From Bradyrhizobium frederickii (lineage in GTDB: Bacteria; Pseudomonadota; Alphaproteobacteria; Rhizobiales; Xanthobacteraceae): a DNA stretch of 64,000 nt. The position numbers were made by a program, and so were the translations under genes. Below are positions 50,840 to 60,395 of this stretch, piece by piece (within the stretch, counting starts at the first letter, position 1; every line of letters begins with the position of its first letter). The notes below the pieces were generated by a model. It saw only the letters and a program-made list of their open reading frames with translations, was not told the DNA's origin and did no database searches. The stretch spans positions 62,001 to 126,000 of the forward strand of contig NZ_SPQS01000018.1 in the NCBI RefSeq assembly GCF_004570865.1, written 5' to 3'.

Positions 50840-53800
50840 ATGTCCGATCAAACCGTCCTGTCCGCCAGCGGCTTCATCAACTCCATCGGCGTCAACACGC
50901 ACGCCGGCTTCGGGTGGACCGGCTACAACAATCTCGCCCTGATGGTCGATGACCTCGAATATCTCGGCGTCACCCATCTCCGCGACGCGATGGGGACCAG
51001 CCCGGCAGCGCAACCCGTCGTCGATGGCCTGGCCGCTGCCGGCTACAAATTCGACTTCCTGGTGTCGTCCGCCCTGCCCCAGACGGGGACGACCGGACTG
51101 CAGAACTACATCGCCTCGCTCGAGAAGTTCGTGTCGAGCCATCCGGGCAGCATCAGCGCCATCGAAGGGCTCAACGAGGCCAATCACCAGCCGTTCAGCT
51201 ACAACGGCAGCTCGAGCCTTACCGCCGCGGCGCAGTTCCAGAGCGCGCTCTATCAGGCCGTCAATGCCAACGCCACGCTCGGCAGCATTCCCATCTACAA
51301 TCTGTCATTGGCCTACAACGATCCGCAAGGCTACAACCAGCTCGGCGACATGTCGGGCTCGGTCGACTACGCCAACGCCCATGCCTATGTCAGCACCAGC
51401 CTGACGACTAGCAGCTCCATCGCGGCAACGCTGAGCGCCGTCATGACCGCGGCACCGGGCAAGCCCGTCGTCATCACCGAGACCGGCTACACCACGCAAG
51501 CCAACACCCAATATCTCGGCGTCAACGAGACGGTGCAGGCCAAATCGATCCTGAACACCCTGGCCGATGCCTATAAGGCCGGCGTGAGCGCGACCTACCT
51601 CTACGAGCTGTTCGATCGCGACTCGTCCGCCGGCAATACCAATCCCGAAGCCAACTTCGGACTGTTCAATTCCGACGGGACGCCGAAGCTCGCCGCCACG
51701 GCCATTCACAATTTGACGACCATTCTGGCCGACGACGGCAAGGGCGGCCTGCAGCCGACTGATCCGTTGAACTACACCCTGAGCAACATGCCGGCCACCG
51801 GCAACAGCATGGTGCTCGGCAAGAGCAACGGCGCCTACGAACTGGTCGTGTGGGCGGAGCCGAAGCTCTGGAACGATCCCACCGATACCGAGGTGACCAA
51901 TGCGGCCCAGACGGTCACTGTGAATCTCGGCGGCGTGCATCATTCGGTGAAGGTGTACGACACCCTGACGGGAACCACGGCGATCGCCAGCTACACCGAC
52001 GTCAGCTCGATCACGATTCCGGTCAGCGACCACCCGCTGATCATCGAGATCGACGCGCCCCCGTCCACTTCGACTCCGCCGGACACAAGGACCAGCGTCA
52101 GCGGGACGGCGGCCGAAATCGTGCCTGAACTGTCCGACCTGAGCGAGTCGACGGCGCTGCAGACCATCACGCTGACCGATTCGCACGTCCTGCCGGTCGC
52201 CTCGAAGGCAACCATGGACTACATCATTGCCCATTACGGCAGCGCCCTCTCCAAGATCCAGGGCGGCTACTCGTTCTCGGTGACGAACTCGACCGCGACC
52301 TGGAGCAGCACGAAGACCTATAACGCCAGCGGAACGCTTCTGTCGAAGTCGGATACCGGCCTGAATTCGAGCGGGCAGCCGACCTCGACCACCGTGGCTT
52401 ACACCGACGGTTCCAAGGACCTGATCAGCTACACAGGCGGCGTGAAGACGAAATTCGTCCACGTCGGCACCGACGGAACCAGGACCACCGACACCTACAA
52501 CACGGCCGGAACCCTTCTGAGCGAGGTCGTCCAGAAGTCCGGCGGCTATTACTCCACCACGCTCTACACGGGCGGCGTGAAGACGGCCGCCTATGTCAAG
52601 AATGCCGACGGCTCGCAGGACAATTACACCTACGGCATCACGGGCAAGAGCTTCACCACTCAGGTTCAGCATCTCGACGCCTCGGGGAAGGTCACCTCGG
52701 TGACCCGCAGCCATGCCGACGGCTCGCTGGACTCGACGCAGGTCTACAACAGCGACGGCAGCAGCGTGATCACCACCTATAGCGCCACCGGCGTCAAGCT
52801 GGTCGAGACCGCCTATCATGCCGATCACAGCAAGGACGTCTGGACCTACAACATCAAGGGCCAGAACTACACGACCGAGCACGACGCCTACAACACCACC
52901 GGTTTCCTCACCAGCCTGACGCGCCTGCACAGCGACGGCAGTCTCGCCTTCAAGCTCACTCAGACCACCGACGGCACCAAGACGACCGACTGGTACAATG
53001 CCGCCGGCAGCCTCACCAACGAGGTGGTCCAGAAGGCCGACGGCACTACCTCGACCACGGTCTACAGCAACGGCGTCAAGACCAATACCTATGTGAAGAA
53101 CGCCGACGGCAGCCAGGACAATTACGCCTTCGGCATCACCGGCCAGAGCTACACCACGCTGATCCAGCACGTCGATCCCTCAGGCAAGGTCACGGCCGTG
53201 ACCCGCAAGCATGCCGACGGCACGCTCGACTACACCCAGGTCATCAACGCCGACGGCAGCAGCGTCGTCACCAACTACGACGCCGCCGGAACGCGGACCA
53301 AGGAAACCGACTATCACGCCGATGGCAGCAAGGACGTTTTCCTCTTCAACATCACCGGCCAGACCTACACGATCGAGCACGACATCTACGATACGACCGG
53401 ATTCCTCACCACGCTGATCCGCAAGCACGCCGACGGCAGCATGGCGTTCAAGCTGGCGCAGAGCGCCGATGGGACCAAGACGACGGACTGGTACGACGCC
53501 AACGGCGTCCTCACCAGCGAGGTGTTCCAGAAGCCGAGCGGTTACAGCTCGACCACCGTTTACACCAACGGCGTGAAGACGGCGGCCTATATCACCAATG
53601 CCGACCAGAGCCACGACAATTACAGCTACAACATCACGGGTCAGAGCTACACCACGCAGTACCAGCACCTCGACCCGGCCGGCCGGACCACCGAGGTGAC
53701 CCGCTGGCATGCGGACAACTCGCTCGACTATACCCAGGTCATCAACAGCGACGGCAGCAGCGTGGTCACCAACTACGATGCGTCGGGCGTCAAGAAGACC

Positions 53801-54748
53801 GAGACCGACTACCACGCCGACGGGTCGAAGGACGTCTTCCAGTTCAACGTCGTCGGCCAGACCTACACCAACGAGCACGACAGCTACGATACGACGGGCT
53901 TCCTCACCAACATCGTTCGCACCCACGCCGACAACAGCCTGGCCTTCACGCTGGTTCAGAGTGCCGACGGCACCAAGACGTCGGAGTGGTACGACTCCAA
54001 GGGTGTCATCACCAGCGAGGTAACGACCAAGAGCGATGGTTACAACTCCACCACCGTCTACACTGCCGGCGTGAAGACCGCTGCCTATATCAAGAATGCC
54101 GACGGCACGTCGGACAACTGGAACTACCACATCACCGGGCAGTCCTACACCACCCAGCATCAGCACCTCGATGCCTCGGGCAAGATGGTCGAGCTCACCC
54201 GGACCCACGCCGACGGCACTCTGGACTATACCCAGGTGATCCACGACGACGGCAGCAAGCTGACCGACATCTACAACAGCGCCGGCAACAAGACCCAGGA
54301 GATCGCCAACAACACCGACGGCTCCAAGGACGTCTTCCTGTTCAACTTCAACGGACAGGCCGGCACCACGCAGCACGAGAACTACAACAGCGCGAATGCG
54401 CTGCAGTTCTTCGACCAGACCAAGACCGACGGCACCCACAACGTCACGGCCGTCGCCAGCGGCGTCACGATCGAGGGCGGGGCAGCCAACGACGTGTTCT
54501 CGGCCGCACCGAACTCGACCACCATTGCCTACGACCACGGCCAGGACCAGATCCTCAACTTCCAGGCCGGCGACGGCGCAACTCACGACGTGGTCCAGAT
54601 CTCGAAACTGCTGGCCACGGACTACAGTCACCTGCAAATCACGCAGTCCGGCACCAACGCGCTCATCACGTTCTCCGCCACCGACTCGATCCTGCTGAAG
54701 AACGTCTATGTCTCCAGCCTGACCAGCCACGACTTCATGTTCGTCTGA
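50840..54748 (+). CDS. Giant secreted glycosidase-like protein with 166-residue tandem repeats and RTX-like tail
   Basis: This 1302-residue protein has three parts. (1) Residues 1-400: a GH-A-like TIM-barrel domain without signal peptide, with acid/base Glu 113 in GLNEANH and nucleophile Glu 214 in VITETGYTT, followed by a small beta domain to about 410. (2) Residues about 531-1213: a 166-residue repeat (498 bp) in near-perfect register, each copy built from five sub-units of 37, 36, 22, 36 and 35 residues (HADGS...-type beta hairpins). (3) A C-terminal tail with GGAANDVFSA and ending SHDFMFV, like the type-I-secretion/RTX tails. The lack of a Sec signal supports type I export. No transporter genes are adjacent. 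It is probably outside the cell, binding and cutting the polysaccharide made by the cluster. Confidence 0.8.
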   Translation: MSDQTVLSASGFINSIGVNTHAGFGWTGYNNLALMVDDLEYLGVTHLRDAMGTSPAAQPVVDGLAAAGYKFDFLVSSALPQTGTTGLQNYIASLEKFVSSHPGSISAIEGLNEANHQPFSYNGSSSLTAAAQFQSALYQAVNANATLGSIPIYNLSLAYNDPQGYNQLGDMSGSVDYANAHAYVSTSLTTSSSIAATLSAVMTAAPGKPVVITETGYTTQANTQYLGVNETVQAKSILNTLADAYKAGVSATYLYELFDRDSSAGNTNPEANFGLFNSDGTPKLAATAIHNLTTILADDGKGGLQPTDPLNYTLSNMPATGNSMVLGKSNGAYELVVWAEPKLWNDPTDTEVTNAAQTVTVNLGGVHHSVKVYDTLTGTTAIASYTDVSSITIPVSDHPLIIEIDAPPSTSTPPDTRTSVSGTAAEIVPELSDLSESTALQTITLTDSHVLPVASKATMDYIIAHYGSALSKIQGGYSFSVTNSTATWSSTKTYNASGTLLSKSDTGLNSSGQPTSTTVAYTDGSKDLISYTGGVKTKFVHVGTDGTRTTDTYNTAGTLLSEVVQKSGGYYSTTLYTGGVKTAAYVKNADGSQDNYTYGITGKSFTTQVQHLDASGKVTSVTRSHADGSLDSTQVYNSDGSSVITTYSATGVKLVETAYHADHSKDVWTYNIKGQNYTTEHDAYNTTGFLTSLTRLHSDGSLAFKLTQTTDGTKTTDWYNAAGSLTNEVVQKADGTTSTTVYSNGVKTNTYVKNADGSQDNYAFGITGQSYTTLIQHVDPSGKVTAVTRKHADGTLDYTQVINADGSSVVTNYDAAGTRTKETDYHADGSKDVFLFNITGQTYTIEHDIYDTTGFLTTLIRKHADGSMAFKLAQSADGTKTTDWYDANGVLTSEVFQKPSGYSSTTVYTNGVKTAAYITNADQSHDNYSYNITGQSYTTQYQHLDPAGRTTEVTRWHADNSLDYTQVINSDGSSVVTNYDASGVKKTETDYHADGSKDVFQFNVVGQTYTNEHDSYDTTGFLTNIVRTHADNSLAFTLVQSADGTKTSEWYDSKGVITSEVTTKSDGYNSTTVYTAGVKTAAYIKNADGTSDNWNYHITGQSYTTQHQHLDASGKMVELTRTHADGTLDYTQVIHDDGSKLTDIYNSAGNKTQEIANNTDGSKDVFLFNFNGQAGTTQHENYNSANALQFFDQTKTDGTHNVTAVASGVTIEGGAANDVFSAAPNSTTIAYDHGQDQILNFQAGDGATHDVVQISKLLATDYSHLQITQSGTNALITFSATDSILLKNVYVSSLTSHDFMFV
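52430..54484 (+). repeat. 498-bp tandem repeats inside the giant protein gene
   Basis: Matching positions recur exactly 498 bp apart: GAGGT of the EVV/EVF/EVT segment at 52523, 53021, 53519 and 54017, and the HADGS segment's GCC/GCG codon at 52715, 53213, 53711 and 54209. The copies differ at many bases, so they are old. Each 166-residue copy holds five related sub-units. Confidence 0.9.
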
Positions 54749-54788
54749 GCACGACGAAATTAGAGCCCAGACGCGCGCCAGCATCCTT

Positions 54789-54820
54789 CGGGGCCGGGAC
54801 CATGCAGGGTCCCGGCCCCG
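54789..54820 (+). terminator. Strong terminator after the giant protein gene
   Basis: A 13-bp perfect stem (CGGGGCCGGGACC and complement) encloses a 6-base loop and is followed by TTCGCTTTTC. It is 41 bases after the stop codon. Confidence 0.88.
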
Positions 54821-55000
54821 TTCGCTTTTCGGGCGCCTGCCTCATCAATGGGCAGAGCGATGACCATCCGCAATTGGTTGGCGCCCATGAATTCGGACCG
54901 ACCGCCGCGATTGCGCCGCATCGGCGAACGCGCTCAGCGAACTTGCGTCACAATTCGCCGCTAGACACGGAGACGACCCGCGCAAGGACTCCGAGGCCCG

Positions 55001-56125
55001 ATGGAAGCCAGTGAAGCAAGACGTTTCGTCGTTCTCGACTTCTACCGTTTCGTCGCCGCGCTCGGGGTCTTTATCTTCCACCTGAAGCTGATCGACACGG
55101 GCATCTCGCCGGCATGGAACGGGTCCTATGGCCTGTTCGTGGACATGTTCTTCATCCTGTCCGGCTTCGTGATCTCCTACTCCTACCCGTCCGACGCACG
55201 TGGCGTGGCCGCCTATTCCCGCTTCATGATCCGGCGTATTGCGCGGATCTATCCGCTGCACCTCTTGAGCCTGCTCATCTTCGTGGTGCTCATCGGCGTC
55301 GGGCTGGAGCGCACGGCCCGCTCGACCCCGCTGGACTTCCTGTACAACATCCTGCTGCTGCAGGCCTGGGGCGTCACCGATCACCTCAGCTTCAACTCGC
55401 CGTCCTGGTCGATCAGCGCCGAGTTCTTCTGTTATCTGATCTTTCCGCTCTTGATGCTGTTCGCGCGCAAGGTCCAGCCGGTCGTGCTCGCCGCGATCGT
55501 GGCGGCGCTCTATCTGGTCCTCGCCCACGGCCATCTGCCGATCTGGCAGGAGCGGTCGCAGATGTATGGCGCCAATTTCGACTACGGAATGCTCCGCGCG
55601 CTGCCGAGCTTCCTGAACGGAATCCTGCTCGCCATTCTGTTCCGGATGTCGCATCCCTACCGCAGCAAGCGGATGATCTTCGCCGGCATCGGCATGTTCG
55701 GCGTCTCGGTGCTCGTCCTCAACGTCTTCGCCAAGCCCGACCTCGCCATCCTGCTGTTCTCCTGCGCCATCCTGCTCACGGCGGTCGGCGAAAGCGCCTT
55801 CAAGCAGTTTCCGGGCGCCCGCCTGCTCGGCCGGCTCGGCAACACCTCATATGCGATCTACATGCTGCACGATGCCGTTCTCATTGCCGTGTTCAAGCCA
55901 TTGTGGACCTGGCTCGGACTGCGCCCTGATCAGTTCGGCCTCTTCGCCCTGGCGTGCTGTGCGGTCCTGACTGTCATCGCGGACCGCACCTACGCCTATT
56001 TCGAGAATCCCGCCCGGCGACTCATCAATCGCTGGGCCGACACCGCTCCCACCTCGCGCAAGGTCCAGACGGCGGCTGCCGAGACATCCATGCGTTTCGA
56101 CAACACCGAGCGGGCAGTCAACTGA
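55001..56125 (+). CDS. Family-3 acyltransferase
   Basis: The 374-residue polytopic protein carries LDFYRFVAALGVFIFHLKL, the AT3 opening with Arg/His, and FMIRRIARIYPLHLL and NTSYAIYMLHDAVL later. It should add acetyl or another acyl group to the polysaccharide. It follows the giant-protein gene but is behind the terminator, so is transcribed separately. Confidence 0.87.
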   Translation: MEASEARRFVVLDFYRFVAALGVFIFHLKLIDTGISPAWNGSYGLFVDMFFILSGFVISYSYPSDARGVAAYSRFMIRRIARIYPLHLLSLLIFVVLIGVGLERTARSTPLDFLYNILLLQAWGVTDHLSFNSPSWSISAEFFCYLIFPLLMLFARKVQPVVLAAIVAALYLVLAHGHLPIWQERSQMYGANFDYGMLRALPSFLNGILLAILFRMSHPYRSKRMIFAGIGMFGVSVLVLNVFAKPDLAILLFSCAILLTAVGESAFKQFPGARLLGRLGNTSYAIYMLHDAVLIAVFKPLWTWLGLRPDQFGLFALACCAVLTVIADRTYAYFENPARRLINRWADTAPTSRKVQTAAAETSMRFDNTERAVN

Positions 56126-56152
56126 CCGCCCTGCCGATGACATGAGGGGCGT

Positions 56153-57514
56153 TCAGGCGACCTTACCGTCGGCCGCCGGCACGATCTGCATCGCACTTTC
56201 ACCCAGCAACGGCGCGATATTGGCGCGCGACAAGTCCATGACACCCGGCAGCGCCTGACGGACCTGCTGGCCGACAGCTTCGTACGCGCCGAGGAAGTGC
56301 AGCAGAAACCTCTCGAAGCTATCGCCGACAAGGAACTGCGACGGCGACAACAACAACTGTTCGCTGACGCCAAAGTGCGCGAACAGGCCCTGGAACTTGT
56401 CCTGATAGGTGATCGCTGCGACGGGCGTTCCCTGTCCCAGCGCCGCGATCGCCAGATGCATGCGGCCGGTGATCACGCCGTCGACCAGACCGACAACCGC
56501 CTTGATCTCGCCAGCCGACAGCACCTGGTCGACGTGATGCACGCGATCGCCGAGCGCGGGCTTGAGGCGGTCGGCCAGCGGCCGAAGACAATTGTCGTCG
56601 GCGATCTCGGGGCGGTAGTCGTGCGCCAACAACAGCCAGCTTGCATTGTGCTCGCGAGACAGCCGCTGCATGGCGCCCGCCGCGAGCTCTATCATTTGCC
56701 GCAGCTTGGCCGGCTCCGGCTTCTTGAACAACATCGGATGGATGTTGAAGACGAAGACCTTGCGGCCCTGCTCGCGCTGCCGCGCTATCTTGGCCGCGAT
56801 CTGCTTCACCGCCGCCGTATCCGCCCGCGGCGTCAGCATGAACGCCGCATCGGTGACCAGATGGGCGCGCTTCCTGGCGAAATCGTCGAACCGCCGAAGG
56901 GATATCGCATCGCGCAGGTTCAGGACCACGCCCGGATCCAGCAGTCGGAACACCTCGCGCAGCGCCTTCGCCGGGCGGGAGTTGAAGCTGAAGCCGAGCA
57001 CGCTGACCTTGGCGCCGAACGCCGCCATCAGATCGGCAACCAGCAGCATGCGCGCGGCATCCACCGGAGAATAGTAGCCGTCGAGCACGTCGGCCCCCAG
57101 AATCAGCCCGAAATCCGGTCTGGTGAGCGACAGCTCCTGCGCCACCGTCTCGTAGGAGAACGGCTGTCTCCAGAGTTCGAGCGGCTTGAAACCCATCGCA
57201 CGCACGTCCGCGCTGGCCGCTGCGGTCGCGGTCACGATGTAGACCTCGAGATCGGGGTAGGCCCGCTTCACCTCCCCGGTGGCCGCTTCGATCATGGCCT
57301 CGTCGCCGCGCGACTGATGGACGCTCCAGGGATCGGAGGGGAGCACGACGAGCCGGCGCGGATTATTGCGCGGGGCGACATTGACGCCGACGTCCTTCCG
57401 GGCGATCTGCCACCTGCGCAGCTCGAGCAGATCGAGTGCCAACGGCGTATTCCTCGCACTGTTGAGCCAGCCTCGGAGCTGCCTGCGTACGGGTACGGGG
57501 ATCAATTGCTTCAC
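56153..57514 (-). CDS. Polysaccharide pyruvyl transferase family protein
   Basis: The 453-residue protein has the CsaB/WcaK-type fold: LVVLPSDPWSVHQSRGDEAM is the first beta-alpha unit, and GVITGRMHLAIAALGQGTPVAAI is the hallmark RxHxAI-like loop in which phosphoenolpyruvate is bound. It likely adds a pyruvate ketal to a sugar, giving negative charge. Start GTG at residue V of VKQLIPV has GAGGAG six bases before it; a more upstream GTG would overlap the flippase stop. It follows the flippase gene by 19 bases, so the two form an operon. Confidence 0.83.
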   Translation of the reverse strand: MKQLIPVPVRRQLRGWLNSARNTPLALDLLELRRWQIARKDVGVNVAPRNNPRRLVVLPSDPWSVHQSRGDEAMIEAATGEVKRAYPDLEVYIVTATAAASADVRAMGFKPLELWRQPFSYETVAQELSLTRPDFGLILGADVLDGYYSPVDAARMLLVADLMAAFGAKVSVLGFSFNSRPAKALREVFRLLDPGVVLNLRDAISLRRFDDFARKRAHLVTDAAFMLTPRADTAAVKQIAAKIARQREQGRKVFVFNIHPMLFKKPEPAKLRQMIELAAGAMQRLSREHNASWLLLAHDYRPEIADDNCLRPLADRLKPALGDRVHHVDQVLSAGEIKAVVGLVDGVITGRMHLAIAALGQGTPVAAITYQDKFQGLFAHFGVSEQLLLSPSQFLVGDSFERFLLHFLGAYEAVGQQVRQALPGVMDLSRANIAPLLGESAMQIVPAADGKVA

Positions 57515-57533
57515 CACATCCTCCTCGTCTTCA

Positions 57534-58997
57534 TCAAGCGGTCGCACCGCGCTTCACGACGAAATCAATCAGGGAAAGGACCTGCTTCCGCCAGAACAGC
57601 AGAAGGCCCGTCAGGTAGGTCACCCCAAAACAGGACGACAGCAGTCCAATCCGCAAATAAGGGTTCATGCCCGGCGTCGCCTCCCGGCACAGCACGACCG
57701 CGCCGTACGCCAGAACGATGGCACACAGGCAGCCCGCAATGGGACGCAGAAACTGGCCCCAGCTCAGGCCCAGCAGCCGAAGCGCCAGCGCGAACGTCAC
57801 GGGAGTCACCACGAGCTGCGAGAACGCGAAGATCGTGGCCAGTTGGCCAATGTCGCGCGACGGCAGCAGGAACATGGCCGGCACGACCGTACAGAACTTC
57901 AGGATATTGAGCAGAAAGACGTAGTTCGGTTTGCCCAGAGCGCCAAAATAGGCGCTGTTGACGAACTGCACGGTCTGGACCGCGCCAATCAGCATCAACG
58001 GCCGCATCACCGCTTCGCTGCCGCCCCACTTCGCACCGAACAGCAGCAGGGAGAACTCCGGCGCGATCGCCGCGAGGAGCACAAAGACCGGAGATCCGAT
58101 CAGCGCACCGAGGCTGACGCTGCGCAGGTAAGCGCCCGCGATGCGGTCCCGCTCGTGCGCGATCTTGGACAATGCGCTGAGCGCGACGTCCATGACCGCC
58201 TGGGTGAGCAGCTGCATCAGGATGATGTAGACCCTCGCACCGACCGTGTAGATGCCGAGCGCCGCGACGCCATAGAGCGAAAGGATGATCATGTCGATCG
58301 TCCGCACGATGGCGAAGTCCAATAGCCTGTTCAGCACGACGTGAATGCTGTAGCCGGATAGCTCACGAAAGCTCTTCAGATCATAGCCGCGCATCGGCAG
58401 CCATCGCGGCTGGCTCCAGAGCCACAAGCCGCTGATCGCGCTCTGAACGACCACCTGGATCACGAGGCTGAGGGCGCCGAACCCGGCATAGGCGCAGCCG
58501 ATGCCCACGACGCCGGACACGGCGGTTGCCACCATGGTCCTGACCGCAAGCACGCGAAAATCCATCTGGCGCTTGTAGAGCGCCTCCTGAAACAGGGTCG
58601 CGGTCCCGATCGGAAGCGACAGACTGGCGGCGATCAGCAGCGGCGTGAGCCCCTGCACGTCGAGCCAATGCTCGATATGCGACGCAAGCAGCGCAATCAG
58701 AACGGCCAGGAGCACCGAGGCTGCAAACGAGCAGAAAAAGGGCAGCGTCACGTCGGCGGGCTCGAGCGTCCGCCGCTGGATCAACGCGTCACCGAAGCCG
58801 AATTCCGCGATGGAGCTTAGAAGCAGCAGGATGAAGGCCACCAGCGCGGCAAGGCCGAAATCGGTGGGGTTGAGCAACCGCGCCAATACCAGGAACAGTA
58901 CGAACGACAACGCGCGGCCGCCCCAATTCTGGGCGAGCGACCAAAACAACGCCACCACGACCTGATGTTGCTTGCCCTGCGTGACGTTCATCAACAA
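57534..58997 (-). CDS. Polysaccharide flippase/exporter, MOP superfamily (Wzx-like), second copy
   Basis: The 487-residue protein has about 12-14 membrane helices. RALSFVLFLVLARLLNPTDFGL and EFGFGDALIQRRTLEPAD are signatures of the Wzx/WzxC-type lipopolysaccharide flippases. It is unrelated in detail to the other flippase at 48.9 kb, which suggests a second substrate or a branching pathway. Start MLMNVTQ; an ATG two codons later is possible. Confidence 0.9.
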   Translation of the reverse strand: MLMNVTQGKQHQVVVALFWSLAQNWGGRALSFVLFLVLARLLNPTDFGLAALVAFILLLLSSIAEFGFGDALIQRRTLEPADVTLPFFCSFAASVLLAVLIALLASHIEHWLDVQGLTPLLIAASLSLPIGTATLFQEALYKRQMDFRVLAVRTMVATAVSGVVGIGCAYAGFGALSLVIQVVVQSAISGLWLWSQPRWLPMRGYDLKSFRELSGYSIHVVLNRLLDFAIVRTIDMIILSLYGVAALGIYTVGARVYIILMQLLTQAVMDVALSALSKIAHERDRIAGAYLRSVSLGALIGSPVFVLLAAIAPEFSLLLFGAKWGGSEAVMRPLMLIGAVQTVQFVNSAYFGALGKPNYVFLLNILKFCTVVPAMFLLPSRDIGQLATIFAFSQLVVTPVTFALALRLLGLSWGQFLRPIAGCLCAIVLAYGAVVLCREATPGMNPYLRIGLLSSCFGVTYLTGLLLFWRKQVLSLIDFVVKRGATA

Positions 58998-59219
58998 TTC
59001 GACCCAATTCCGACAGATCCAATCACAATCGCAGACTAGACGACGTGGCGCGATGCTGCCGCGACGTCACCGTCTCCGATCACGGCGGAGCAGTGATTGC
59101 TCGCGAGATTACGACGGAGTGATGGCAATCAGATGAGTGCCGTCACGAGTCCGATTTAGAGTGGAAGTGAGTTCAAATCGTGGACTACACTCCAATCAAC
59201 CTTTGCGATGTGATGCAAA

Positions 59220-60374
59220 ATGGATGCCTTGATGAATTCGCCTGCTCCGCGTTCTCTCCGTAGCTCCAAGCGTTTGCGCGTGGCGATCTACGCACCGCAT
59301 TTTGCAGAATATTCCTACCGGCTCGCCTCGGGATTGGCTCACCATTGCGACGTCCGCCTTGTGCTCAACCGCAAAGATGCCAACCAGCAATGGGAACTGG
59401 CCGATATCGCCGTGGCGGCGCCGTTCGAGACACGCATCCGCGACCTGAGCCTGCGCCGCGGCGGCGTGATCGGCATCCCGGCCTCGTTCCTCGATATAAT
59501 TTCGTTTCGTCCGGACGTGATTCATTGTCACGAAGTTCCGGAAATCTACACGTCCAAGCTGATCCAGTTCCTTCGTCCGCTCGGCATTCCTCTCGTGTTG
59601 ACCGTTCACGATGCGATCCCGCATTCGGAAGGCGGCTCGGGCACCTCGCCACGTGAGGACAGCTGGCGTGGACGCATGCGCGCGGCCGCGTCGATCGTCA
59701 CGACGCACGGCGAAAGCTGCATCGCCGATTTTCGGCGCGCCTCCCCAGACTTCAAGGGCGAAACGGTTTCCAGCATGCACGGCGTGCTCATGGTTCCGCC
59801 GGCCGGAGGTGCCGTCGCACCGGAATCCGCCCGGATCCTGTTTTTTGGACGGATGTGGGCCTACAAAGGGCTGGACGTCTTCATCGACGCGATCGACATG
59901 TTGGCCCGGCGCGGCGTGGCGCATGAGGCGATCGTCGCCGGCCGCGGCCCCGAGATGACGCGGCTCGGTGCGCGGATGGAGGCGATGCCGACCGTCAAGA
60001 CGATCAATGCCTACATTTCGCCTGCTGATACCGGGCGGCTGTTTCAATCCGCAACGGTGGTCGCCTTGCCGTATAAGGATGCAACACAGAGCGGCGTGCT
60101 CGCATCGGCCTACGGCAATTCTCGTCCCGTCGTTGCCAGCGCCACCGGCGGCATCCCCGACGTCGTCACCGACGGCGTCAACGGGCTGCTGGTTCCTCCG
60201 GGCGATGCCGCCGCATTGGCCGATGCGCTCGAGCGCGTGCTGACCTCGAAGCCTCTTGCCGCGACACTGACCGATGGCGCACGGCAAACCGCGGCCGGCA
60301 TTTTGAACTGGGACCGCATCGCCGAGCAGTTGCTGGGGTCCTATCACAAGCTCGCCGGTCGTACCGTGAGCTGA
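59220..60374 (+). CDS. Glycosyltransferase, GT4-type
   Basis: The 384-residue protein has a GT-B fold; RVAIYAPHFAEYSYRLASGL opens the N-terminal domain, ARILFFGRMWAYKGLDVFIDAI begins the donor domain, and VVASATGGIPDVVTDGVNGLLVP is the donor-side loop. The usual EX7E first Glu is replaced (QSGVLASAYG). It is alone between two minus-strand units, with a 222-bp divergent region on its 5' side. Confidence 0.88.
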   Translation: MDALMNSPAPRSLRSSKRLRVAIYAPHFAEYSYRLASGLAHHCDVRLVLNRKDANQQWELADIAVAAPFETRIRDLSLRRGGVIGIPASFLDIISFRPDVIHCHEVPEIYTSKLIQFLRPLGIPLVLTVHDAIPHSEGGSGTSPREDSWRGRMRAAASIVTTHGESCIADFRRASPDFKGETVSSMHGVLMVPPAGGAVAPESARILFFGRMWAYKGLDVFIDAIDMLARRGVAHEAIVAGRGPEMTRLGARMEAMPTVKTINAYISPADTGRLFQSATVVALPYKDATQSGVLASAYGNSRPVVASATGGIPDVVTDGVNGLLVPPGDAAALADALERVLTSKPLAATLTDGARQTAAGILNWDRIAEQLLGSYHKLAGRTVS

Positions 60375-60395
60375 CCGCGACGGGCACGCGGTGCC

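Noticed and set aside
52430..54484. Possible CRISPR or mobile element at the 498-bp repeats
   Set aside because: The period is a multiple of three, fully coding and diverged, without spacers or terminal inverted repeats.
51305..54784. Two long minus-strand open frames (621 and 534 codons) opposite the repeat protein
   Set aside because: Both are shadows of the repeat coding sequence and show a repeat-like Val/Gly/Asp-rich translation with no fold. The plus-strand frame has catalytic and secretion motifs.
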